64,000 bases of DNA. Source: Achromobacter sp. Bel (GTDB lineage Bacteria > Pseudomonadota > Gammaproteobacteria > Burkholderiales > Burkholderiaceae_B). This document shows, piece by piece, positions 9,098 through 18,264 of this stretch. Where the stretch lies: positions 40,739-104,738 of the forward strand of contig NZ_JABBJN010000019.1 of assembly GCF_012928505.1 (NCBI RefSeq), written 5' to 3'. The stretch's first letter is position 1. The number at the start of each line of letters is the position of its first letter. A program made the translations under genes and the position numbers. The notes below the pieces were generated by a model that was not told the DNA's origin, made no database searches, and was given only the letters and a program-made list of their open reading frames with translations.

Positions 9098-10567
9098 TTA
9101 TTTACGCCAGAAAATCGGCGTGAACAGCACCAGGACGGTCAGTAGTTCCAGGCGTCCGATCAGCATGGCGAAGGTGCAGACCCAAATCTGGAAATCGGAC
9201 AACACGGAAAAATTGCCCATGGGTCCGACCGGCCCAAGGCCCGGCCCCGTATTGTTGATCATGGCGAAAACGGCCGAGAACGCGGTGATGGGATCCAAGC
9301 CCGATAGCAGCAGCAGGCTAGTGAAGACGGCAATGGACAGGCCGTAGAACAGCATGAAAGCCAACACCGAGGACATCGTGCGCGTTTCTACCGCCCGGTC
9401 GTTAATGCGCACCGGGCTGACCGCATGCGGATGCAACATTGTTACCAGTTCATTGCGCGCCTGCTTGACCAGCAAAATGGCGCGGATCATCTTGATCCCC
9501 CCGCCTGTGGAACCTGCCGACGTGGCAAAGCCCGACAGCAACAGCATGGTCAGCGGCGCGAACAAGGGCCACTGGGCAAAGTCCGTATTGGCGTAACCCG
9601 TGGTGGTGGCCATGGAAATGGTGTTGAACATGCCATAACGCAACGCTTCCAGCGGCTCGGCGTAGACGCCTTTGATATACAGGAACACTGAAATCACCAG
9701 GCCTGCGCCAAGCACGACCACCAGGTAGGGAATGGCTTGTGGGCATTGGATGTACGCGCTAGCGCTGCGCTGGCGGAACGCGTTGAAATGGGTGGCGAAA
9801 TTGATGCCGGCGATCACCATAAACACCATGGCAACCATTTCCACCGCCACGGAATCGAAATGCGCGAAGCCGTCATCCCACGTGGAAAATCCCCCCAGTC
9901 CCATCGTGGTGGCCATGTGGCACCACGCCTCGAACCACGACAGGCCCACCGCGCGATATGCCAGGAAACAGAGTATTGAAAACACGAAGTACACCGCGTA
10001 CAACGCCTTCGCGGTGCTGGCGATGCGCGGCGTAAGCCGTTCGTCCTTCATGGGACCGGGCGTCTCAGCCCGCACAACCTGATGTCCGCCGACGCCAAGC
10101 AGGGGCAAAATCGCCACTGCCAGCACCAGGATCCCCATGCCACCGATCCAGACCAGCGTAGCGCGCCATAAATTGATGGACGCCGGCAACCCGTCAAGAT
10201 TGCTCAGCACGGTAGCCCCCGTCGTGGTCAATCCCGACATGGCTTCGAAATAAGCCAGGGTGAACGACAGCGGCAAGCCCGCCCCGTGAAAGTAGAGCAG
10301 TAGAGGGATCGCCGCCAGCAACGGCAGGCCCGCCCACACCGCCGACACCAGCACAAAACCGTCGCGAGCGCGCAATTCGCAGCGGCTGCGCCGCGTCACT
10401 GCGGCGATCGCACCGCCGATACCCATCGAAAGCAAGAATCCATTCAAGAAGGCGCTACGCGCGGCGTCGCCCCCTACGTATGCGACCATCAAGGGGATCA
10501 GCATGGTGAGGGCGAACATCACCATGGTCAGGCCCAGGATATAGAGGGTGCCCAGAACGCGCTTCAT
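9098..10567 (-). CDS. trkH: Trk potassium uptake system membrane subunit TrkH
   Basis: A 489-residue inner-membrane protein, almost entirely hydrophobic segments, close to E. coli TrkH (483). Recognisable family segments are TTTGATVLSNLDGLP (first selectivity-loop region), GGFSTWDDGF, TTTGYANTDFA and NNTGPGLGPVGP, i.e. the four P-loop repeats of the K+ channel-like pore. It forms the pore gated by TrkA. It follows trkA by 52 nt and ends the rsmB-ntrYX-trk operon. Confidence 0.97.
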   Translation of the reverse strand: MKRVLGTLYILGLTMVMFALTMLIPLMVAYVGGDAARSAFLNGFLLSMGIGGAIAAVTRRSRCELRARDGFVLVSAVWAGLPLLAAIPLLLYFHGAGLPLSFTLAYFEAMSGLTTTGATVLSNLDGLPASINLWRATLVWIGGMGILVLAVAILPLLGVGGHQVVRAETPGPMKDERLTPRIASTAKALYAVYFVFSILCFLAYRAVGLSWFEAWCHMATTMGLGGFSTWDDGFAHFDSVAVEMVAMVFMVIAGINFATHFNAFRQRSASAYIQCPQAIPYLVVVLGAGLVISVFLYIKGVYAEPLEALRYGMFNTISMATTTGYANTDFAQWPLFAPLTMLLLSGFATSAGSTGGGIKMIRAILLVKQARNELVTMLHPHAVSPVRINDRAVETRTMSSVLAFMLFYGLSIAVFTSLLLLSGLDPITAFSAVFAMINNTGPGLGPVGPMGNFSVLSDFQIWVCTFAMLIGRLELLTVLVLFTPIFWRK

Positions 10568-10619
10568 GGGGCCTATCCTGCGGCGCGCGGCCCGCGGCGG
10601 TGTATGGGGTGGGTGCGCA

Positions 10620-11999
10620 TCAGAAGAACGACGCCGACACTTGGAACAGCTTTTCCACGCGCGGCATCTGCCGGCGCGACGGCACGAAGACGATCACGTG
10701 ATCGTCCGTTTCGATCACGGTGTCTGCGTCCGGCAGAATGATTTCGTCGCCACGAACCAGCGCGCCAATGCTGGCCCCCTTGGGCAGGCTGATCTGCCCC
10801 ACCGCCCGGCCCACGACCTTGGAGGTCGAGCGGTCGCCGTGGGCGATGGCCTCCAGGGCCTCGGCCACGCCCTGGCGCAGGCGGTGCACGGCCGCGACGT
10901 CGCCGCGGCGCACGTGGCGCAGCAGCTCGCTCATCGTCGCCTGCGACGGCGACACGGCGATATCGATGTGGCTGCCCTGCATCAATTCGCCATACGCCTG
11001 CCGGTTGATCAGGGCGATCACCTTGCGGGCGCCCAGGCGCTTGGCCAGCAGCGACGACATGATGTTGTCTTCGTCGTCGCTGGTCAGCGCCAGCCACGTG
11101 TCCATGTCTTCGATGTTCTCGCGTTCCAACAGGGCTTCGTCCGTGCCGCTGCCGTGCAGGACCAGCACGCTGTCGGGCAACTGGGTCGCCAGGTATTCGC
11201 AGCGCTTGAGGTCGCGTTCGATGATGCGGACGCTGTATTTTTCTTCGGCTAGCTGGCGCGCCAGGCGCAGGCCGATGTTGCCGCCGCCCGCGATCATCAC
11301 GCGGCGCACGGCACGCTCGGCTTCGCGCAATTGGCGCACGGCGCGGCGCGCATCGCGTGAATCCACCACCAGCACGACCTCGTCGCCCGGGGCGATGACG
11401 GTGCCGCTACCCGCCCGCAGCGGCCGGCCGCCGCGCAGCACGTCGATCACACGCGCCTTCACGTCGGGCCAGACGTCGCGCAGCTTGTCGACAGAGGAAT
11501 GCGCCATCGGGCTGCCATGCCCCACCCGCACGGTCACCACGCAAACGCGGCCTTCGGCGAATTCCACGACCTGCAAGGCCTCAGGGAATTCGATCAGGCT
11601 GTGCAGATAGGTGGTGACGCTGCGTTCGGGGCTGATCAGGGCGTCGATGCAAAAGCCCTCTTCGCTCATCAGTTCCGGGTGTTCCGGGAACTCGGCCGAG
11701 CGGATGCGGGCAATGCGGCGGGGGATGTTGAACAGCTGGCGGGCGATCTTGCACGCCACCATATTGGCCGTGTCGGAGGCCGCACAGGCAATGAACAAGT
11801 CGGTGTCGACCGCGCCGGCAGCTTCCAACACCGACACCTGCGAGCCGTCGCCATGGACGACACGCAGGTCGAAGTGTTCTTGCAAGTACCGAAGTTGCGT
11901 GGCGTCGGTATCCACCACGGTGATGTCGTTTTCTTCGGACACCAGGTTTTCGGCCACGCTGGTGCCTACGCGACCAGCGCCCATGATCAAGATCTTCAT
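10620..11999 (-). CDS. trkA: Trk system potassium transporter peripheral subunit TrkA
   Basis: A 459-residue cytoplasmic regulator with two RCK units. The first Rossmann motif is GAGRVGTS near residue 7 and the second is AGGGNIGLR near 238; each is followed by a TrkA-C domain. TrkA binds NAD(H) and ATP and gates TrkH. The start ATG overlaps the ntrX stop by 4 nt (ATGA), which indicates translational coupling between the response regulator and potassium uptake. Confidence 0.97.
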   Translation of the reverse strand: MKILIMGAGRVGTSVAENLVSEENDITVVDTDATQLRYLQEHFDLRVVHGDGSQVSVLEAAGAVDTDLFIACAASDTANMVACKIARQLFNIPRRIARIRSAEFPEHPELMSEEGFCIDALISPERSVTTYLHSLIEFPEALQVVEFAEGRVCVVTVRVGHGSPMAHSSVDKLRDVWPDVKARVIDVLRGGRPLRAGSGTVIAPGDEVVLVVDSRDARRAVRQLREAERAVRRVMIAGGGNIGLRLARQLAEEKYSVRIIERDLKRCEYLATQLPDSVLVLHGSGTDEALLERENIEDMDTWLALTSDDEDNIMSSLLAKRLGARKVIALINRQAYGELMQGSHIDIAVSPSQATMSELLRHVRRGDVAAVHRLRQGVAEALEAIAHGDRSTSKVVGRAVGQISLPKGASIGALVRGDEIILPDADTVIETDDHVIVFVPSRRQMPRVEKLFQVSASFF

Positions 12000-12688
12000 G
12001 TGCTGCGCTTGCGCGCCGACTCGATGCCCAATTGCTTGAGCTTGCGGTAGAGGTGAGTGCGTTCCAACCCGGTGCGTTCGGACACGCGCGTCATGCTGTG
12101 GCTTTCGCGGACCAGGTGGTATTCAAAATAGATGCGCTCGAATTCGTCGCGCGCTTCGCGCAGCGGCTGGTCCAGCGAAATGCTGCCCAGCTGGCCGTTG
12201 GACGTGACCGGCACTTCGTTGGGCGGCGCCGCGGCCAGGACCGGGGGGTCGAGCTCGTCTTCCAGCGCCACGGTGGCGTTGGCGGTGGCCGGATGCACGG
12301 CGGCAGGCGCCGGATGCGGGGCGCGCCCGCGCGCCAATCCCGCCGCGACGGTCTTCAGCAGACGTTGCAGCGTGATCGGTTTTTCCAGGAAATCCATGGC
12401 GCCGATGCGCGTGGCCTCGACCGCCGTGTCGATGGTGGCGTGGCCGCTCATCATGATCACGGGCATATCGAGCAGGCCTTGCGAGCCCCACTCTTTCAGC
12501 AGGCTCACGCCATCGGTGTCGGGCATCCAGATGTCCAGCAACACCAGATCAGGACGCATGCGAAGGCGTGCGGCGCGCGCTTGCGCCGCGTTTTCGGCCA
12601 ACTCGACCGTGTGTCCTTCGTCGTAAAGGATCTCCGACAAAAGCTCGCGTATACCGACTTCGTCGTCAACCACCAGAATTCTGGCCAT
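11996..12688 (-). CDS. NtrX-like response regulator lacking the sigma-54 AAA+ domain
   Basis: A 230-residue protein with a receiver domain (1-120: acidic pair D8/D9, phosphoacceptor D52, S81, K103). An Ala/Pro-rich linker (about 122-175) follows, then a Fis-type helix-turn-helix (about 185-226) whose core VSERTGLERTHLYRKLKQLG is characteristic of NtrX C termini. Canonical NtrX is about 450 residues with a central sigma-54 interaction AAA+ domain carrying GAFTGA; that domain is entirely absent here. It pairs with the NtrY-like kinase 11 nt upstream. It probably acts as a direct DNA-binding activator or repressor with sigma-70. The domain layout resembles ActR/RegA, but the HTH and operon say NtrX. 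Confidence 0.88.
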   Translation of the reverse strand: MARILVVDDEVGIRELLSEILYDEGHTVELAENAAQARAARLRMRPDLVLLDIWMPDTDGVSLLKEWGSQGLLDMPVIMMSGHATIDTAVEATRIGAMDFLEKPITLQRLLKTVAAGLARGRAPHPAPAAVHPATANATVALEDELDPPVLAAAPPNEVPVTSNGQLGSISLDQPLREARDEFERIYFEYHLVRESHSMTRVSERTGLERTHLYRKLKQLGIESARKRST

Positions 12689-12699
12689 AAAGCATCCAC

Positions 12700-15015
12700 C
12701 TATTGCGTAGCCGCATTATCCTTTTCTTGCGCGGTCGCGTCCATAGTATCTGCCCCGGGAGCCAACCGGGTCAACAAGATGGAAATCCGCGCGCCTCCTT
12801 CCTTGCGGTTGGCAAGGTCGATACGTCCGCCATGCTCTTCCACAATCTTGCGTACGATAGCCAATCCTAACCCAGTCCCGTGGGACTTGGTGGTTACGTA
12901 GGGCTCGAACGCGCGCTGCATCACCTGCGGCGGGAAGCCCGGCCCGGTGTCGGCAACGGTAAATCTCAGTGCCTGCTGATCGGCCCGGTCAGGCTGTTCG
13001 CTGCGCATCAGTTGGGTCGTCACGCTGACCCGCCCCTCGCCGCCCAGTTCGGCGATTGCGTCGCGGGCGTTGGACATCAGGTTGTGGATCACCTGGCGAA
13101 GCTGCGTCGGATCGCCTTCGATCGCCGGCAGGTCCGCCCCCAGGTTCACGTCCAGGTTCAGCGCCTTGCCGGTCAGGCGGGACGAACCGCCGTCCGGTTC
13201 CCAGCCGTACAGCGACAGCACGTCGGCCACCAGCGCGTTGAAATCGATGCGCTGCATGACAGCCGGCGGCGTGCGGGCGTACTCGCGGAAATCGTCCACC
13301 ATCTGCTTGAGCGACGCCACCTGGTTGACGATGGTGTTGGTGGAACGCTCGACGATCTGCGCCTCGGCCGGCTGCAGCTTGCCTTCCAGCTTCATGGCCA
13401 GGCGCTCGGCCGACAGCTGGATGGGGGTCAGCGGGTTCTTGATCTCGTGCGCCAGCCGGCGGGCCACTTCGCCCCAGGCCACGGTCCGGTTGGCCGAAAT
13501 CACTTCGGTAATATCGTCGAACACGACCAGATACCCGTTGCCGCGCCCGTCCACCCGCAGGTGGGTGCCGCGCGCCAGCAGGGTCAGCGGCTGCGGCGCG
13601 GCGGGCGCGTCGCCCTGGGCCGGGCTGATTTCGAACTGCTGTTGCCAGTGCTGGCGCTCGGACCCCACGGCCGCGTGGGTCGAAAACGCCTGGCGGACGA
13701 TATTGGCGAATTCCAGCATGCCGTCCACGGTTTCCAGCGGACGGCCGATCACCGACCGCAGATCCACCCCCAGGATGGTTTGGGCGCCCTGGTTGACCGT
13801 GGTGACGCGGAACGATTCGTCAAAGACCAGCACCCCGGACGACAGGTTGGACAGCACGCTTTCCAGATAGACGTTGGACCGCTCCAGCTGCTGGCGGTTG
13901 CTTTCGACCATGCGCCGGGCCTCGTCCAGCTGGCGCGTCATGGCGTTGAACGACCGCGTCAACTGGCCGACTTCGTCGCGCTCGGGCGGCTCGGGCAGCG
14001 GGCGGTAGTCGCCCACGCCCACGGCTTGGGTGCCGCCGGCCAGGCTCAGCAACGGCCGCACCAGGCGCTTGGACAGCGATAGCGCCACCGCGATGGCGCC
14101 GAACGCGGCCAGCAGCAGCGCCAGCGTCAGCGTGATGCCGTAGAGCTTGCGCAGCCCCAGGCGGGATAGCGCAAGCTCTTGGTAGTCGCGAAAGCCCTGC
14201 TGCACCAGATTGGCGTTGTGCGCGATCTGCTCCGGCACGGGTTGCAGCAATTGCAGCCAGCGCGGTTCGGACGCCGCGCCCAGCAGGTTGTCGTAGCGGT
14301 CGGGCCCGGTCAGCGGAATCACCACGCGCAGGTGCAGGCCGCCCTCGGCGCCCGCCGTGACCGGGTCATCGGCCTCGGCGGCGGAATAGCCGCGCGCCAG
14401 CCGCAGCTGGTTCATGACCGTCGACGGCGGCATTGCGGGCAGCAACTGGCCATATTGGCTGGTGGAAAACGCCACCATGCGCCCGCCACCGGTGAACACC
14501 ATGGCCTCTTGCACGCCATTGGTTTCGCGCAGCCGGGTCAAGGCCAGCATCACGCCGCTGTCGGTGCTGCGGTTCAACTCCATCGCCATGGAGCGCGCGC
14601 GCGCATCCAGGTCGGCCAGCAGCGAATCCAGCGCGGCGCGGCCCAGGTTCAGGCCCGCCTCCAGCGCCGTGTCCACCCGCACGTTGAACCAGGATTCGAT
14701 GGAGCGCGACATGAACTGCACCGACACGGTGTAGATCAAGGCGCCGGGGACCACGCCGATCAGCGCGAACGCCAGCGAAAAGCGCGCCGTCAGGCGGGCG
14801 CCGAACTGGCGGCGCCGGATCTGGCGCGCCAGCCGCACCGTCAGCGCCACCACCCAGATAAAGAGCGCAAGCGCGAAAATGCCGTTCAGCACCAGCAGCG
14901 TGTCGTAGTAGCGCGCAAAGCGCGAGGCATTGCCCGTGGACCATGCCAGCAACCCCAGCAACGCCAGGCCGCTTACGGCACCCACCATCAGGGCCAGCCG
15001 GAGCAACAGCCTCAT
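12700..15015 (-). CDS. ntrY: NtrY-like membrane sensor histidine kinase
   Basis: A 771-residue kinase. Membrane segments lie near 7-27, 40-60, 78-100 and 292-313, enclosing a periplasmic sensing region (about 101-291). Then come a HAMP domain (313-366), a PAS domain (about 380-505) and the kinase core, with H-box LAHEIKNPLTP (phosphoacceptor H523), N-box LMSNARDAI (645-654), DTGPG (689-693) and GTGLGLA (713-719). The ATG at 15015 overlaps the stop of the DUF4390 gene (ATGA). A longer in-frame reading exists upstream, but it lies inside that gene in another frame and is not credible. NtrY kinases respond to nitrogen or redox state; the signal here is unknown. Confidence 0.93.
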   Translation of the reverse strand: MRLLLRLALMVGAVSGLALLGLLAWSTGNASRFARYYDTLLVLNGIFALALFIWVVALTVRLARQIRRRQFGARLTARFSLAFALIGVVPGALIYTVSVQFMSRSIESWFNVRVDTALEAGLNLGRAALDSLLADLDARARSMAMELNRSTDSGVMLALTRLRETNGVQEAMVFTGGGRMVAFSTSQYGQLLPAMPPSTVMNQLRLARGYSAAEADDPVTAGAEGGLHLRVVIPLTGPDRYDNLLGAASEPRWLQLLQPVPEQIAHNANLVQQGFRDYQELALSRLGLRKLYGITLTLALLLAAFGAIAVALSLSKRLVRPLLSLAGGTQAVGVGDYRPLPEPPERDEVGQLTRSFNAMTRQLDEARRMVESNRQQLERSNVYLESVLSNLSSGVLVFDESFRVTTVNQGAQTILGVDLRSVIGRPLETVDGMLEFANIVRQAFSTHAAVGSERQHWQQQFEISPAQGDAPAAPQPLTLLARGTHLRVDGRGNGYLVVFDDITEVISANRTVAWGEVARRLAHEIKNPLTPIQLSAERLAMKLEGKLQPAEAQIVERSTNTIVNQVASLKQMVDDFREYARTPPAVMQRIDFNALVADVLSLYGWEPDGGSSRLTGKALNLDVNLGADLPAIEGDPTQLRQVIHNLMSNARDAIAELGGEGRVSVTTQLMRSEQPDRADQQALRFTVADTGPGFPPQVMQRAFEPYVTTKSHGTGLGLAIVRKIVEEHGGRIDLANRKEGGARISILLTRLAPGADTMDATAQEKDNAATQ

Positions 15016-15623
15016 GAGGGATCTTTCTCCTTGCCGCTCAGCGTGAACGAGAAGTCCATCCAGGGAGTCCCCTGCGCCCACGAGCTGCTGTTCAAGGCGT
15101 TCACCTGGAACGGTCGGGGCAAGAGCGAGGTGTCCAGGCGCAGCCGGAGCTGACCGCCGTACAGCACCCCTTCGTCGAAGTCGCCGGCATCCGCCACCGA
15201 CCAGTTGCGGATGTGGCGGATGACGCTCATGGCGTCGTCCAGCGACGCCACCGGGAAGGACAGTTCGCCCACGCCCGCGCGCCATTGCCGGGTCAGGGCG
15301 TTATAGACGACCCGCCACGTGCGGGACGTGTCGACCAAGGACTTGTCGAACCACCACCAGCGCTCCTGCGTCATGGTGAGGTCGGCCGTGAAATACAGGG
15401 GGACGCCGCGCTGGGCCGCGTCCCGCAACTGCTGGTTCAGTTCGAATTCGATGTCCGCGTCGATCTCCAGGCGGCCGTTGCGCACGACCGGCTCGACCCG
15501 CACGACCTTCGGTTCGGCGCCATATACCTCGCCGCCCGGCACCAGGGAAAGCAAGGCGGATACCAGCAACAACCCAAGAAATAAACGCGAAATGATGGAC
15601 ATACGACACCGAAACACCGTCAT
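15012..15623 (-). CDS. DUF4390 secreted/envelope protein
   Basis: A 203-residue protein with an N-terminal hydrophobic signal or anchor (about 8-35). The body is rich in beta-strand and aromatic residues (TQERWWWFDKS, TRTWRVVYNALTRQW-like segments), as in the DUF4390 family. In many betaproteobacteria this gene sits between rsmB and ntrY, as here (18 nt after rsmB, 4-nt overlap with ntrY). The conserved linkage suggests it works with the NtrY sensor in the periplasm, but no function is established. A second ATG at 15602 is a possible start. Confidence 0.85.
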   Translation of the reverse strand: MTVFRCRMSIISRLFLGLLLVSALLSLVPGGEVYGAEPKVVRVEPVVRNGRLEIDADIEFELNQQLRDAAQRGVPLYFTADLTMTQERWWWFDKSLVDTSRTWRVVYNALTRQWRAGVGELSFPVASLDDAMSVIRHIRNWSVADAGDFDEGVLYGGQLRLRLDTSLLPRPFQVNALNSSSWAQGTPWMDFSFTLSGKEKDPS

Positions 15624-15641
15624 GCCCCTATTCTTGGTGAT

Positions 15642-16979
15642 TCAGGACTGCTTGGCAAACAGGGCGTAGAAAAACCCGTCATGTTGGGCTGCCGGTGTTG
15701 CATCGACCGCAACAGGCAGCAATTGGCCTGGAGCGTCCAGCCGCTGGGCCTCGGGGTGGCGCTGCAGGAACTCCAGGGCCTGGCGCGCGCCTTCGATCGG
15801 GAAGACCGAGCACGTCACATAGAGCAAGCGGCCGCCGGGCGCGACGGTCTGCCACAGCGAATCCAGGATCTTGGCCTGCAGCGTGGCCGTGCGGCGCACA
15901 TCGTTTTCGCGGCGCAGCCAGCGGATGTCGGGGTGGCGGCGCACGATGCCCGACGCCGTGCAAGGCACGTCCGCCAGCACCGCGTCAAACGGCTTGCCGT
16001 CCCACCAGGCGTCCAGGTCGGACGCGTCGGCGGCTTGCAGCTGGACGCGTTTGCTGGCCAGGCCCAGGCGGTCCAGGTTCTGCTCCACCCGTTCCAGCCG
16101 TTCGCCGTCGGCGTCCAGCGCCACCAGGTCGATATCAGCCAGCTCCAGCAGGTGGGCGGTCTTGCCGCCAGGCGCCGAGCAGGCGTCCAGCACACGCATG
16201 CCGTCGGCCGGCGCCAGCAGTTCGGCCGCCAGCTGCGCGCCGGCGTCCTGCACCGACCACCAGCCTTCCGCGAAACCGGGCAATTGGGTCACGGGTTTGG
16301 GGCTGCTCATCACGAGGCCCGCCTGGCCCACCGGTTCCGCCGACAGGCCGGCGTCCTGGAAGGCCGCCAGCACCTGCTCGCGGCTGGCGCGGCGGCGGTT
16401 CACGCGCAAGGTCAGCGGGGCGGGCACGTTGGCCGAAGCCAGGATCTCGCGCCATTGCTGCGGATAGGCCACGCCCAGTTGCTTGACCCACCAGCCGGGG
16501 TGGTTCCATTGGGCCTCGGGGCTATCGGCCACCGCAGCTTCCAGCGCCGCACGCTCGCGCAGGAAACGGCGCAGGCAGGCGTTGAGCATGCCCTTGAAGG
16601 AGGCCAGCGCGCGGGTATTGGACGCAGCCGTCACGGCCTGGTCCACCACCGTGTGCGGGGCGTATACCGGCATGCCGGGCAGCGCGGAGGCGGCGTCGCC
16701 CTCTTCTTTCAGCAAGGTCAGGGACACCAGCAGCAGCGATTCGAACAGCACGCTGGGATAGCGCTGGACGAGTTCGCGGCCCACGGCGTCGGCCCAGCCC
16801 AGATAGCGCATCGCATGGAACGACACGGCCTGGGTGGCCGGGCGCAGGGCGGAACTGACGTCCGTCAACGCGTCCGTCAGGGAACGGCCGTCCAGCACGC
16901 CCTCGACCACCCCCGCGCTGGAAAGAAGAACGGAGGAAAGCGGGGGGGCCAGATGGGGGGAGTCGGAACGCGTGGACAT
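15642..16979 (-). CDS. rsmB: 16S rRNA (cytosine-967-C5)-methyltransferase RsmB
   Basis: A 445-residue enzyme with an N-terminal NusB-like RNA-binding domain (about 25-150) and a C-terminal SAM methyltransferase (about 185-445). Motif I is LDACSAPGGKT (264-274). The two catalytic cysteines are C340 in DVPCTASG and C390 in TCSVFP; the latter is the expected nucleophile. It heads the operon rsmB-DUF4390-ntrY-ntrX-trkA-trkH and is divergent from the LysE-type exporter. Confidence 0.96.
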   Translation of the reverse strand: MSTRSDSPHLAPPLSSVLLSSAGVVEGVLDGRSLTDALTDVSSALRPATQAVSFHAMRYLGWADAVGRELVQRYPSVLFESLLLVSLTLLKEEGDAASALPGMPVYAPHTVVDQAVTAASNTRALASFKGMLNACLRRFLRERAALEAAVADSPEAQWNHPGWWVKQLGVAYPQQWREILASANVPAPLTLRVNRRRASREQVLAAFQDAGLSAEPVGQAGLVMSSPKPVTQLPGFAEGWWSVQDAGAQLAAELLAPADGMRVLDACSAPGGKTAHLLELADIDLVALDADGERLERVEQNLDRLGLASKRVQLQAADASDLDAWWDGKPFDAVLADVPCTASGIVRRHPDIRWLRRENDVRRTATLQAKILDSLWQTVAPGGRLLYVTCSVFPIEGARQALEFLQRHPEAQRLDAPGQLLPVAVDATPAAQHDGFFYALFAKQS

Positions 16980-17075
16980 GGTGGGAATTCAGAGGATAAG
17001 ACCGATATGGTAGCCGGACCTGGACGAATGGCCGCGCGCGCGTCAAACTGGCCCCTCCCCGGGAGCGCTTTCTTC

Positions 17076-17708
17076 ATGACCACCGCCACGCTGCTACTGT
17101 TCATCCTGGCTTCGGCCGTCGCTATCGTGACGCCGGGCCCCACGACCCTGCTGGCCCTGAGCAACGGCTCACGCCATGGCGTGCGCGCGGCGGGCTGGGG
17201 GATGGCCGGCGCCGTGCTGGCGGACCTGATCCTGGTCGGTGCCGTGGCCTCCGGCCTGGGCGTGGTGCTGGCGGCGTCCGAAGTCGCCTTCCAGCTCATC
17301 AAATGGGTGGGCGCGGCATATCTGGCCTATCTGGGCTGGAAGATGCTGCGCTCGGACGCGGCGCTGATCCTGCCGTCGGCCGCGGCCGGCGCGGACCGGC
17401 CCGTGGGCCTGGCGCTGGGGCTGCGCAGCTTCATGGTGGCGCTGACCAACCCCAAGGCGCTGCTGTTCATGTCGGCCTTCCTGCCCCAGTTCATCGACCC
17501 GCAAGCACCGCTGGCGACCCAGTACGCCATCGTGGCCTGCGTCCTGGCCACCATCAATATCTTGACGATGCTGGTCTACGCCACGCTGGGCGCCCAACTG
17601 GTGCGCGCCTTCCAGGGGTCGGGCCTGCGCTGGCTGAACCGCGTGTGCGGCAGCCTGATGATCGGACTGGCAGGAACGCTGGCACTGTACCGGCGCGGGG
17701 CGCCGTAG
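17076..17708 (+). CDS. LysE family translocator
   Basis: A 210-residue inner-membrane exporter with about six hydrophobic segments. The family hallmark TPGPTTLLALSNGSRHG is at about 19-35 and the central LTNPKALLFM near 122-131. LysE/RhtB proteins export basic or small neutral amino acids. The start at 17076 has a GGGAG site 10 nt upstream. It is a stand-alone gene; the substrate is unknown. Confidence 0.93.
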   Translation: MTTATLLLFILASAVAIVTPGPTTLLALSNGSRHGVRAAGWGMAGAVLADLILVGAVASGLGVVLAASEVAFQLIKWVGAAYLAYLGWKMLRSDAALILPSAAAGADRPVGLALGLRSFMVALTNPKALLFMSAFLPQFIDPQAPLATQYAIVACVLATINILTMLVYATLGAQLVRAFQGSGLRWLNRVCGSLMIGLAGTLALYRRGAP

Positions 17709-17945
17709 GGCATTGCGGACTTCGATTAAAAAAGGGACAGACCTTTCGCCACCCGGTCCCCCTCATTGCTGGCGAGGCGTTGCCGCGTCCGGTACCGAGC
17801 CCTGCCGCGCCATGGAACCCGGTTTGCTATCGTGCCCTACGGCATTGCCGTATAATCCTCCGCGTCCCCGCAGTTGCTGCTCCCCGCGCATCGCATGAAT
17901 CCAGGCGATGGCCAGAGGCGGCGCTGCCCGTAAATTGAAAGAGTC

Positions 17946-18197
17946 ATGAAGAAAGCAGCTCCGCCGGCGCTTCCCGCCCGGTGGCAGGCGTCGCATATCA
18001 GCGAAGCGCGCAGCCGCGTCGGTTTGCCGCAAGCGGATTTCGCGCAATTGCTGGGCGTCAGCGTGCGCACCTTGCAGGATTGGGAACAGGGCCGCCGCCA
18101 TCCGTCGGGCGCGGCTCAGACCCTGCTGCAAGTGGCCATCCTCCACCCGGAAACGCTGCGCGACCTGCCGCCCCGCCACCCAGGCAAACCCGCCTAA
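17946..18197 (+). CDS. small XRE-type DNA-binding protein (NadS-like)
   Basis: An 83-residue protein that is almost only a helix-turn-helix: ARSRVGLPQADFAQLLGVSV followed by RTLQDWEQGRRHPSGAA, typical of the NadS/HigA group of antitoxin-like XRE regulators. No RelE/HigB-type toxin gene is readable on either side; the 237 bp upstream contains only a TATAAT (17851-17856) and no conserved frame. It may be an orphan antitoxin or a stand-alone regulator of the following rimO region (67 nt downstream). Confidence 0.8.
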   Translation: MKKAAPPALPARWQASHISEARSRVGLPQADFAQLLGVSVRTLQDWEQGRRHPSGAAQTLLQVAILHPETLRDLPPRHPGKPA

Positions 18198-18264
18198 ACC
18201 CGAATATTTGACGAATACCCCGCCGCACCGCATGAGCCGGTGCGCGAACCTACGGTGAACCAGA

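Noticed and set aside
15015..15285. 90-residue N-terminal extension of NtrY
   Set aside because: Lies inside the DUF4390 gene in another frame and is Arg/Gly-rich; the ATG at 15015 gives the correct membrane anchor.
15681..17075. Long upstream extension of the LysE-type gene
   Set aside because: Overlaps rsmB on the other strand; the LysE family begins at the ATG 17076 with its own ribosome site.
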